This document shows positions 31,136 to 40,725 of a stretch of 64,000 bases of DNA, piece after piece (position 1 is the first letter of the stretch; each line of letters begins with the position of its first letter). A program made the translations under genes and the position numbers. A model generated the notes under the pieces. It ran no database searches and was not told where the DNA came from. It worked only from the letters and a program-made list of their open reading frames with translations. Origin of the DNA: Glandiceps talaboti (lineage: Eukaryota; Hemichordata; Enteropneusta; Spengelidae); assembly GCF_964340395.1 (NCBI RefSeq), contig NC_135551.1, forward strand, positions 7,283,063 to 7,347,062, written 5' to 3'.

Positions 31136-33138
31136 GGGACCGGTCAGTTTCTCCAGCCGGGGGGGGGGGGGGGGCGGTGGATTCTTAAATCGGGCCGACA
31201 AAAAGTCACTGACCCCCACCCCCTATCTGTAAAACCCAAAACTGGCTGACCCCATCACTTAATTCTAAAACGTGATGACCCCCCCCCCCTATATGATATT
31301 CGCATGAGTGACAGGTATTTTTTGATCGTGACTCAGTGTGGACTGTTTGACTGTCTTGCATCTACTTTATAAGATCCCGGGTTAGCACTATCATAATTGT
31401 AATTATTGACTGCACAGGGTAAATATATTTGAAAAGGAGTTTAATAGCATCTTGACAGTGAAAGGTAGTGGGAAAGCTTGAGAAGGGAATAGGTACAGCT
31501 GTCATGGGGGGTCCAGGAGGTTTTTAACTCTGAAAAGTCAATTTTGAGACTATTCAGACATCTTTAGAAAATCATTTCCAAGCTTTACAAGACAGCACCA
31601 ACATGTAAAAAGCAACTACATAAGGTTGAAATATTTTTGAAATATAGTTTGATAGGATCTTGACAGCAAGAGGTAGGGGGAGATCTTGAGACTGGGATGT
31701 GTACACCTCATGGGGGGGGGGGGTCCTAGTGGGGTCTCCCCCTAGAAGCCCTGGAGGTTTTTTCCCTGAAAAGTCAATTTTGAGACTATTCAGACCGTTT
31801 CAGACAATAATTTCCAAGCCTTACAAGCCAACACCAACATGTAAAAAACAACTACATAGGGTTGAAATACTTTTGAAATATACTTTGATAGCATCTTGAC
31901 AGTAAGAGGGGAAGAGCTTGAGACTGGGATATGTCCACCTCATGCGGGGGGTCTGAGGGCGTCTCCCTCTAGAAGCCCTGGAGGATTTTTACTCTTATAG
32001 CCAATATTTACACTATTTAGACCCTTTCAAGCAATAACTTAATCCATGCTTTACAAGACAGCAAATATCAGAAACTATTCTTTATAACTTACACTAAGGG
32101 TTGAAATATGTTCTTAAAAAGTTAAATGGCATCATTATATACATGTAGTAAAGGTCAGCACATCTAATGGTAGTATCATTGGTAGGGGAGATTTGGAGAT
32201 TAAGGCAATTTTAGACTATCTTTGCAAACATTTCACATCTTGAAAAGACAATATCATATCAAATTAGAATAGGGTGAAAATATTTAAGAAAAGTTTAATA
32301 CCATTATGACAGTAAAAAGGTTGTTGGTGCATCTGATTGTTGGTTGAATGCATGAGTGACCTCTGGGGGTGAGGAAGTCCTTGGGGTTTTCCCTGGCAGA
32401 TATGGAGTTTTTTGCTTGAGATACTAAGGCAATGTTTAGGTTATTCATTACCTTTGAGGTAATATTTCCAAACTTCGAAAAGCTAACGTAAATGTACGTT
32501 TTAAATGAGTTTCCTTTATCACATAAAATAAACTTGTAACATTAGTATAGGGGCATTAATATATGTATAATAAAGTCCTCGGTATGTTAGAGAACATTAG
32601 GTGGTCATACCTAGTGTATAATAGAAACTGGAATCTGATGAGATGTGGTGATTTGTAGTGTCAATAACATGACGAGTAGAACAATATAGATTAAGTTTAT
32701 TTATAAACTATCTATGAAAATTGCCACTACGAAACCTTCAAGTTCACTTTTGCCCCAAAATGCAATATAAGTGAAGCATTGATTGTGAAACAGCCAAGCA
32801 TTTACATGACATGTTCTGTAACTAGTGTGGTAGCTAGGTAATACATGTATATGTATATGGATAGTTATGTTTGTACTAATAAGTAATATTAAAGAATTCA
32901 TGTAAGAAACAGGGACAAGAACAAATATTGACAAGTACCACATTTCAGACAAGGCTATATGCCATTGTAGAAAGGATTTTTTTCTTCCATCACAATTTAA
33001 AACACAATGACCCCCCCCCCCACATCCACAATTTTCAAAACAGCATGACCCCCCCCCCCCTACTGCCAATTTCAAAAACAGGGTGACCCCCCTACCAATC
33101 CATCGGACCCCCCCAGGCCGAAGAAACTGACCGGTCCC
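31136..33138. mobile_element. 2.0-kb non-autonomous element nested in the 3.5-kb element
   Basis: The ends GGGACCGGTCAGTTTCT (31136) and AAGAAACTGACCGGTCCC-type complement (ending 33138) are inverted. TTA flanks both (31133-31135 and 33139-33141), again a TWA target duplication. The interior has about three to four degenerate units of 208-236 bp ('cttgacagtaagagg' at 31451, 31659, 31895), poly-G near the left end and poly-C near the right, and no ORF. Confidence 0.85.
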
Positions 33139-33139
33139 T

Positions 33140-33505
33140 TATCAGATTTAGGAAGCGGGAAGAGGAAGATGCTTTGACATAAGAAATGTATGATTGGTTG
33201 TCATTAACTCTCAGTGGAACACTTTTAAAACTCAAAGTTAAAGAATTGGACTAATACCTTGAAAGACATAACTTATCAAAGAAAGGGAAAAAACACGATA
33301 AAATGAAAGCCATTATGGCTGACTGTCTTCGAAAGTCAGTCGTTGACAATGCAAAGCTTTCAAAAACAAAATATTGTGTTGAAAATGGGCCAGATGACAG
33401 TGATGAAGATAATGTTGTAATGAGAGACCTTGACAGTGAGAGTGAGGAAAGTGACTGTGTCAGTCAGACTGAATCAATTGTTGTGACAGGGGGGGGGGGG
33501 GGGTG
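33140..33505 (+). pseudogene. Decayed transposon gene with SAP-like motif
   Basis: In one frame, with at least two stop codons, the text reads LKLKVKELD, stop, YLERHNLSKKGKKHDKMKAI and then an Asp/Glu/Ser-rich tail ending in a poly-Gly run at the poly-G tract. The pattern L-x-VKEL-x-x-YL-x-x-x-x-L-S-x-x-GKK-x-x-K matches a SAP-type nucleic-acid-binding helix-extended-helix. It probably belonged to the 3.5-kb element. The start at 33303 is internal. Confidence 0.5.
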
Positions 33506-33822
33506 AGAAGAGCTGGCTCATGGCGGAATGCTCTTAATAAGTATTCTTACTGAAATGAAGTTGTTTTGTAAGTACCCCAATAATCATTAATAATACAATT
33601 GTAGCAATATAAATTATATATAATTTCCTCTTTTTAATACCCACCACTTCATGTATATAAAGGAAACGGGGAGGGGGGGGGGGTGTCATCCCAATTTCTA
33701 AAGTCAGGTGGGGGAGGTCATTGATGTTTTCCCTGCAGGATGGGGGGGGGGGCAGTTGAATTTCCACTTCTTATCAACCAATTCCTCCGACCTCCCCCCA
33801 ACCGTAAATAATGACGGCTCCC

Positions 33823-34695
33823 TAAATTATTTTGACCATCAAATAATCCAATTTCTCGAGAAAACATAAACAGCGATTTTGCTACCAATAGGTTAACTGT
33901 CATGCATTTGGGGACAAATTACCACCGTTGTCAAGACTATGATAGGCCAACCAACGATAAACTCTGATAGTTAAAGAAAGAATGTTGGATTTGAATCATA
34001 GAAGTAGATACATAAAATATCGACGTGTGTCCTTTTAGGTGCTATATATCGGCGCAAAACTTCCTGGCATGCAGGATTACGACCATACTTTAATATCGAC
34101 AATTTATATGCAAATGCTGTTCTTTAAAATGTTAAAATTCGGTTTTAAGATGTCTGCAATGTTACTACAAATGTACAAATGTCGGCCGTTTATTACAAAT
34201 GTCGTTAGTTAATTATTACAAATGTCGCCAATTAATTACAAATGTCGGCAATTTTATTACAAATTTTTATTACAAGTGTGCTGTTAATTGTCTGTAAGTC
34301 TGTAAATATACAAGAAATTTTGTAACTTTATATCTTGCCTATTATAGGTTTTAAACATGGCATAAACCATACCTCGATCATATACTCGATTATCAGTCAA
34401 ATTGATTCATATCAGTGGCGACGAATCTGACAAATTCATGTAAAACTGTCACACGAACACAATGCCAATATTTTCTAATACATTCTGTCGAATTGGAAAC
34501 TATCCTCGGACAAAGCTGCCATTTAGAATTCTAGATAAATAATGGGTAAATTAATTCATTCATTCATTTGTTCGTTCGTTCGTTCGTTCATTCATTCATT
34601 CGTTCGTTTGTTCGTTCATTCATTCTTGCACTTTCTCATTACACATACATACATACATACATACATACACACACATTCATACATACATACATACA

Positions 34696-34726
<31 letters not shown>

Positions 34727-34785
34727 GCTGATCGATTTCAAAGTTAATAGCTTGGTTAACTATTCAATCAATTGGAAATGATGTC
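33823..34785. other. Spacer of the 8.4-kb element with (TTCG/TTCA)n and (CATA)n
   Basis: 34545-34625 is a (TTCA)(TTCG) tetranucleotide tract and 34641-34725 is (ACAT)n. 34145-34265 holds four copies of 'attacaaatgtcg.caat'. No gene seen. Confidence 0.8.
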
Positions 34786-35690
34786 ATTCCACTTATTCTA
34801 TAGAGTGGCGGCTGTCATTCCACTGGTTTTAAGTGCAAAGGGTGTCATTCAACTAACTGAATGTAGAAAAGGGTGTCATTCCACTGTTTAACTACTAGAA
34901 ACGCTGTCATTCCAGTTCCAGAGCATTGAAAATGCTGTAAATTCACTTATGCTATAGAGTGGCGGCTGTCATTCCACTGGATCTACAGTGTAGAGGGTGT
35001 CATTCAACTAACTGAATGTAGAAAAGGGTGTCATGCCACTTTTTACCACCTAGAATTGCTGTCATTCCAGTTCCAAAACATTTAAAATGCTGTCATTCCA
35101 CTTATTTTATAGAGTGGCGGCTGTCATTCCACTGGTTTTACAGTGCAGAGGGTGTCATTCAACTAACTGAATGTAGAAAAGGGTGTCATTCCACTGTTTA
35201 CCACCTAGAAATGCTATCATTCCAGTTCTAAAGCATCGAAAATGCTGTCATTCCACTTATTTTATAGAGTGGCGGCTGTCATTCCACTGGTTTTACAGTG
35301 CAGAGGGTGTCATTCAACTAACTGAATGTAGAAAAGGGTGTCATTCCACTTTTTACCACCTAGAATTGCTGTCATTCCAGTTCCAAAACATTTAAAATGC
35401 TGTCATTCCACTTATTTTATAGAGTGGCGGCTGTCATTCCACTGGTTTTACAGTGCAGAGGGTGTCATTCAACTAACTGAATGTAGAAAAGGGTGTCATT
35501 CCACTGTTTACCACCTAGACATGCTATCATTCCAGTTCTAAAGCATCGAAAATGCTGTCATTCCACTTATTTTATAGAGTGGCGGCTGTCATTCCACTGG
35601 TTTTACAGTGCAGAGGGTGTCATTCAACTAACTGAATGTAGAAAAGGGTGTCATTCCACTGTTTACCACCTAGAAATGCTGTCATTCGTT
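34786..35690 (-). repeat. Right arm: about 6 tandem 155-bp units, inverted
   Basis: Same unit as 27380-29876 in opposite orientation, period exactly 155 (landmark at 35028, 35183, 35338, 35493). Alternate units resemble each other most (35028 with 35338; 35183 with 35493), suggesting a two-unit duplication step. Confidence 0.95.
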
Positions 35691-35736
35691 TTCCGTCATT
35701 CAGGTTGTCATTCGTTTTAGGGTCACCCCGTCAGTT

Positions 35737-36065
35737 GGCACCACATACATTTTATCGATGACTAAAGTCGACACAGATTGTTTCATACATATAAAATGTT
35801 AATGCACTCACATTCCAACAACTTTAAAATTGGCTTGGGGCACGCGTACGGGTCATTAATTTAGAGTCATCTCGCAACAATAGTAACTCGTATGATACCA
35901 ACTCGCCCGGATCCATGCAAGTCTCAAAAATTCTAAGTCGCACCACTAATCGCAAATGCCGTTGAATTCGGCATAATTGTGAACAAATAGGCAATAAAAA
36001 ACAACGTGAAGTGATTGATAAACCTACAATTGAGAATACTGGCAATTAAAATTGCCAAAATCACG
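35737..36065. other. Right interior of the 18.4-kb element
   Basis: About 330 bp between the 8.4-kb element and the right TIR. No feature recognised. Confidence 0.5.
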
Positions 36066-36184
36066 GTCACTATAAAATCGTGAAGTTGGACCGACCCCAC
36101 TTCCGGCCCTACTTTGCCTGTTTGGCACAAAGTTGGAGTCCCACTTTACGGTCCCACTTTGCCACTTTAGGTACCCTTACATAC
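36066..36184 (-). repeat. Right TIR of the 18.4-kb element
   Basis: Reverse complement of 17782-17900, with four or five mismatches at the inner end. Ends CCCTTACATAC. Confidence 0.9.
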
Positions 36185-36473
36185 ATGCTTTTTTTCACAT
36201 CGACTTATATTGTTATTTGTATTTCCTGTTGTCTACAGGCCTGCCGGTGTCATAGTGAATATATATATGTCAGATTAAAAATGGCAGCCAATTGCATGAC
36301 GTCAGGTTATATACAATAAGAGAACGTCTACAATTTGACAAACAAAGCAACACTTGAGACTAGTCTCTCCAGCGTTTAGACTAGCCGTTCATAATATTGA
36401 TATATGTTGGATTTGACACATTGTATACCTTTATTAGCAACTATTAGTATCATAAGATATTTTCGAAAAATAC

Positions 36474-37277
36474 ATGTATACAATAGACACCGGTGGTCCA
36501 GGAATGATAAACAACAAGGCGGAGCCGCGTTGTTTATCTTTCCACCGGTGTCTATTGTACTTATGCCCGACAAGTTCACAGGATGGCAGGATTAGTCCAT
36601 CTCACCCATGCTAGACTAGATTAGGATAAGGTACACACTGTCTCACCCCTTGCCAGGCTAGGTGACGATAATACCACAGATCGTGTTAGTTATCTGTGAT
36701 AATACTGAGATAAAATTGTACACATTCGGATGGGCACACACACAGCATAAAAATGAAACAAATAAGCCATACAACATTCTCCCCTTATACCTCCATGATC
36801 ATATGAAGACCTGTGTAATTTTTAAAAAAATGTTTACCATTTCCTTTGAATGGTAATAGTTGTGCCCTCCTTACTGGTGCAGTACTATGACTTATTTTTA
36901 ATACTACTCTCTACAACTCTTTTCTCCGTAATTAAGTTCTCCTCGTAATTTTGGCAAACTATTTTGCTCCAGGCCGTACTCTTGCATTTCATTCTTCAGA
37001 GCATGGAGGCTCCCCTTCTATACTTCCATGTTCAGGCATATGGTTTCTGACTTTGCTGGACTGGTTTTACTTGAACTACATACAAAGGTCAACCCAATTC
37101 ACACCTTCTAAAAAATTGTTTTGTCTCACACAATCCAATACTGATAAGACTTCAGCAGCAACTCAGGCAAGGAATTGGTTATAACCCGCTACACAAACTT
37201 TAATATTAGCTCCGGTAGAGGACTTCTAATCCCGTACATGTCAAACTATGTGTCATCATTATGACAGATAACGGGTA
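36474..37277. other. Segment absent from duplication copy 2, with a hairpin at its left end
   Basis: Copy 2 runs straight from 'gaaaaatacat' to 'aactaattaactaat' (about 47400). Here 800 bp intervene. Its first 85 bp (36477-36561) are a near-palindrome with outer CAATAGACACCGGTGG, inner GATAAACAAC and a GC-rich loop. Confidence 0.6.
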
Positions 37278-38079
37278 TAAGAACTAATTAACTAATCTTG
37301 CCTTGCCCGCTCTTTTTCTCGGTCCTTTGTTGTACACGTGCGTTTTGCCAACATCCCTATAAACCTTAGTATTTTACTGCAAAATGTATTGTTCTCATTT
37401 CAAGATCCCTTAATCCCCAAACTACGGTAATTATATGATGAGCTCACTTTCATATGAACGACGAACTCACCTCAGATATCAGTCTCTCTGCAGCAGTATA
37501 GTGGAACAGATCGTTTCTATAGATTGAACTTTACACTGGTACATTCTATTTACGGGTCACTGTCTTGTTTATGTTTGTATTGGTTAATAAATGGTGTGAC
37601 CCTTCCTGATCTGCAATGATTTATTGCAGACCAAACCAACGATACCTCTCATGTAATAGTATGGCACTTGGCTGTTCACGCCATCACCATACTCGTTATG
37701 TCCATTAGTTGGACGAATTGGTAGGTACCACTGGGGGAGAGAGGGGGGGGGGGGGTAAAGGGGCAAAGGTTGTCATACCTTTTCTGAAAGCTCAGAATAT
37801 AAAAATGTTTGCTATTCTTTTCAAAAAAAGTAGCATTAAGCTTTCAAAACAGGTACCGTTGCAACCACTTTCCAAAATTTACCAGACAGAGTTCTACTGG
37901 GCAATGAATTTTGAACAACTGTGGATTATCAGCTGGTAGTAAAATGTTGCATTGATACATATCCTGTTTTGTCTTTTAATTACAGTGATATGAAAGGATA
38001 CTATGGAAGAAGAGACCACTATGAACATGGTGCCAAGAATGATCAAATGTCAAGAAAAGTTACCTTAATTTAGTGGAAA
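37278..38079. other. Noncoding duplicated sequence
   Basis: Shared with copy 2 (about 47405-48225). Contains a poly-G tract at 37740-37756 (expanded differently in copy 2). No gene seen. Confidence 0.5.
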
Positions 38080-38640
38080 ATTTGCATACATTTTTGGAAT
38101 GTTTTATTCATTTGTCTATTAATCCCTGTTGTTATCTTTGCAATACACGTCATTTGGCTGTTGGTATGGGCGTGATCGTGTTGCTAGGTATATTTACATA
38201 GATTGCTTGAATGTTTATTCATTTGCCTATTAATCCCTGTTTGCAATATATATGATCATTTGGCTTTTGCAATGGGCGTGGTCTTGTTGCTAGGCACATT
38301 TACATACATTTTTTGAGTGTTTATTCATTTATCTATTAATCCCTGTTGTTATCTTTGTAATATGTGTGATCATTTAGCTGTTGGTATGGGCGTGGTCTTT
38401 TTGCTAGGCATACTTGCACACACTTTTCGAATGCTTGCTCACTTGTCTAAAAATCCCTGTTATCGTTGTAAAAGACATCTCCGTTTGCCTGTTGCTATGG
38501 TTGTGTTCATTGTTGCTAGGGATATTTGCATATATTTTTTGAAGGTTTACTCACTTGCCTACCAGATGATGTCATTTTTAGCAAAACATACTGGCATTTG
38601 GTTGTTGCTAAGGGTGTGGTTATGATTGCTAGGACCAATT
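38080..38640. repeat. Tandem repeat of about 106-113 bp
   Basis: Units with CTATTAATCCCTG (38116, 38227, 38333), 'catttggctgttg.tatgggcgtggtc' and 'ttgctaggca.attt'. About five units. Also at 48230-48660 in copy 2. The ORFs across it are repeat by-products. Confidence 0.85.
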
Positions 38641-39247
38641 GTGTCTAAATATTTTGCAGAAAATCTGCAGAATAACACTTCTAGAAACACCTCACCAAAT
38701 TTCATTCTCATTAACCAAGTTTGTTTGGAAATATATGTTTTTGACCATACTTCACATTTTTACACCTAATTTGGATATAGCCGGTGAGATCATTATATGC
38801 TTAATATTTCTTCATCTATACATCCCTAGAGGCATCCTCATTAAATTTCAGGACAATCTGTTTGATACTTTTACAATTAAAGGTTTTCTTTTTTTTACCA
38901 AAAAGACCCATTTTAAGCCCTAATTTGCATATTACTGCTGGAATCATCATACCATGAACAAATCTTAATCTATACACCCCGAAAAACGTTTCCACCAAAT
39001 TTCAGACCAATCTGTCCAGTAGTTTTTGAGTTTAAGTTTTTTTGACCAAAAATTACATTTTTTATCCAAATTTCATACCTGTGATGCGATCATTTTCCTT
39101 TGGACAATCCCCCAACTAGACATCAAAAGTAATCTCCCCACCAAATACCATGGTAATCAGTCTGGCTTTTTTGAGTTTAAGTTGTCCACGCACACATACA
39201 GACAGGCAGACAGACAGACAGACAGACATGTATTCACCTAAAAGGTG
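38640..39247 (+). mobile_element. Palindrome-ended repeat of the 8.5-kb family, opposite orientation
   Basis: Degenerate units with 'ccaccaaatttcagaccaatctg' and 'gagtttaagtt', then (CAGA)n (39199-39228) and the palindrome CACCTAAAAGGTG (39235-39247), whose core is the CTAAAA end. Matches 48660-49273 and the reverse complement of 8501-9165. Confidence 0.65.
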
Positions 39248-40336
39248 GCTTAAAAGTGACGTATCAATCTAACTAGTTACATTTGTATCGTGTAGTTATA
39301 TAAAAACAAGCTTTGTTGTATTCCTGGTATGGTTTACAATTCACAGACACTGGCACCAGTCCCTTGGGATTTATTTTGTCTAATCTTCTTTAGCTGTCTT
39401 GAATTTGTTATTCATTTCAAAGTCAGGTCAAGTCAAAGTCAAGTCGTAGATGTAAGTTATAGCGTTAACTGTACTTAGTATACCAGTAATTCAAGCAAAA
39501 ACAATATTTTCTGTACACTCGGTAAATCTAAAGACTTAGCTATTTCAAAAAGATTCAACAAGTCCATACGGAAATACTTAGCCATAATTGTTTATGAGGC
39601 CACTGACAAAGCTTCTAACATCTTCTGTCACCATGCAAACATGTATGTTAAATCAATGGTGCGAAGTGAATTGATTCCATTACACATTCTGAAAGTAACA
39701 GACGATTATATCGTGTCTTTTAATGTCATGATTTGGGGATAGATCATTTTTTGAAATACAAAGTAAACTTAAATATCACCACTAGAGGGGGACACACACG
39801 TATGCCAATTATGCATTGTACTTGAGGATCTGACAATGCATTTTTAGTCAAAATAAATTGAAAGGCTTACTTCATGTGCATGTACGGAAAATTTTAGTTT
39901 GCACATAATGGTTTCTGTCAGATATAATATATTAACTTAAAAAAACACCGTTCGTTTTTTGTATCACATTCAATACAGACCTTAGTATTATAATTAGTAA
40001 ACTGACAAACTATTCCCGAATGAAGCAACACATTTAATAATTTATATTCAATAGATTACATAGGTACCAATGTCGAAAATCAGCACCCGTGTGATATTTA
40101 TAAGTGCGACACGATAGCAAAAAGGTGTGTCCTTTCTTGTGACGAACACTGTAAATTAAAACATTGATCTTAGCCAACCATGCTAACCTCTGTCATATCA
40201 CCTTACATAAATAATTAAATACATTATTAATCATCAAATTAATGAAGATAAATTGACTAGGGACACATGAAGTTGGTTATTCCACCCCTACCACCACCCA
40301 CCTCCCCGGCATGAAATCAAATCTTCTCGTGTAAAC

Positions 40337-40338
<2 letters not shown>
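39248..40338. repeat. Dispersed repeat block shared with copy 2 and with 7.1-8.2 kb
   Basis: 39400-39900 contains the 'ggtaaatctaaagacttagctatttca' and 'tatgaggccactgacaaagcttcta' repeats. The (GTCAA)n-like run at 39421-39446 is also in copy 2. No gene seen. Confidence 0.5.
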
Positions 40339-40417
<79 letters not shown>

Positions 40418-40450
40418 TTTTGAAAATTTGAACCAAATTATATGCTATAG

Positions 40451-40499
40451 ACCCTACAGAACTGTTTCGTGAGGTGCGTAGTCCTCACTCATCAGGGGT
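40451..40499 (-). ncRNA. Type I hammerhead ribozyme, - strand of palindrome 2
   Basis: Perfect mirror of the + strand motif: the core reads at 40495-40489 and cleavage is expected between 40455 and 40454 on the - strand. Every consensus position is kept, so transcripts from either strand would contain a ribozyme. Confidence 0.88.
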
Positions 40500-40504
40500 T
40501 TTCT

Positions 40505-40553
40505 ACCCCTGATGAGTGAGGACTACGCACCTCACGAAACAGTTCTGTAGGGT
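40505..40553 (+). ncRNA. Type I hammerhead ribozyme, + strand of palindrome 2
   Basis: Stem I is ACCC (40505-40508) with GGGT (40550-40553). Core CTGATGA is at 40509-40515. Stem II is GTGAGG (40516-40521) with CCTCAC (40530-40535), six perfect pairs, loop ACTACGCA. GAAA is at 40536-40539. Stem III is ACA (40539-40541) with TGT (40546-40548), loop GTTC. H17 is A40549, so cleavage is expected between 40549 and 40550. All conserved core positions, including the G-C at the base of stem II, match the consensus. The short stem III is the minimal form known from Penelope-like elements. Confidence 0.9.
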
Positions 40554-40651
40554 CTATAGCATATAATTTGGTTCAAATTTTCAAAACCTATATATAATTC
40601 GCTCTACTACCCGTATTGAGCACTTTTATGTGGTTTAATCTACATCCAGTC

Positions 40652-40722
<71 letters not shown>

Positions 40723-40725
<3 letters not shown>

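Larger units (their letters stand above)
30306..33822. mobile_element. 3.5-kb element nested in the 8.4-kb element; PIF/Harbinger-like target duplication
   Basis: TIRs begin GGGAGCCATCATTATTTACG (30306) and end with its near-complement at 33822 (one mismatch in the first 20). TAA flanks both sides (30303-30305 and 33823-33825). A 3-bp TWA target duplication is characteristic of PIF/Harbinger. Poly-G/C tracts lie just inside both ends. The interior has decayed coding sequence (see 30960-31135 and 33140-33505) and is split by the 2-kb element. Confidence 0.85.
27363..35729. mobile_element. 8.4-kb foldback-like element with tandem-repeat arms
   Basis: The ends GGGGTGACCC (27363) and GGGTCACCCC (ending 35729) are inverted and continue as an inverted pair containing three GAATGAC boxes each. 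The direct repeat GTCAGTT flanks both ends (27356-27362 and 35730-35736), a 7-8 bp target duplication as in hAT-like elements. Arms are arrays of a 155-bp unit: about 17 units on the left, 6 on the right, in opposite orientation. The middle outside the nested element (about 29880-30302, 33826-34785) has no ORF of note, so the element is non-autonomous. Confidence 0.85.
17782..36184. mobile_element. 18.4-kb insertion with about 119-bp TIRs, containing nested elements
   Basis: The ends are inverted: GTATGTAAGGGTACCTAAAG at 17782 and its complement ending at 36184, continuing nearly perfectly for about 119 bp. The flanking halves of segmental duplication copy 1 join without a gap in copy 2 (about 47109-47124), so this whole block is one insertion. 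Both flanks show a similar ATG(T)CTTTTTT sequence (about 17769-17777 and 36185-36195), possibly a degraded target duplication. Once the gypsy element and the 8.4-kb foldback-like element are removed, about 5 kb of own sequence remains, in which I recognise no transposase. Superfamily unassigned. Confidence 0.8.
36185..40326. repeat. Segmental duplication copy 1, right part
   Basis: Matches 47110-50300 in the same orientation, from 'gacttatattgttatttgta' to 'ggcatgaaatcaaatc'. It carries one larger extra segment (36474-37277) relative to copy 2. The region has no gene; it holds repeats listed separately. Confidence 0.85.
40339..40722 (-). mobile_element. Hammerhead-ribozyme palindrome element, copy 2, between (TA)n tracts
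   Basis: Reverse orientation of the 6.7-kb element: (TA)n (40339-40413), palindrome (arms 40408-40499 and 40505-40596, 5-base loop), a module of about 58 bp with CGCTCT (40600-40605) and GAGCACT (40618-40624), then (TA)n (40655-40722). The module's AGTGCTC-ATAC...AGAGCG pattern, read on the - strand, matches 6713-6739. Both palindromes also end in CAAAAC(C)TATATA. It lies right at the edge of the segmental duplication and is absent at the copy 2 edge (about 50300). Confidence 0.8.

Noticed and set aside
32636-32660. CTGATGAG sequence
   Set aside because: No stem II partner and no GAAA downstream.
34786-35720. A family of similar 67-91-residue ORFs ('MSFHCLPPRN...') at 155-bp steps, also at 27.5-29.2 kb
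   Set aside because: They are translations of a tandem DNA repeat whose period is not a multiple of three; no start or conserved-frame logic.
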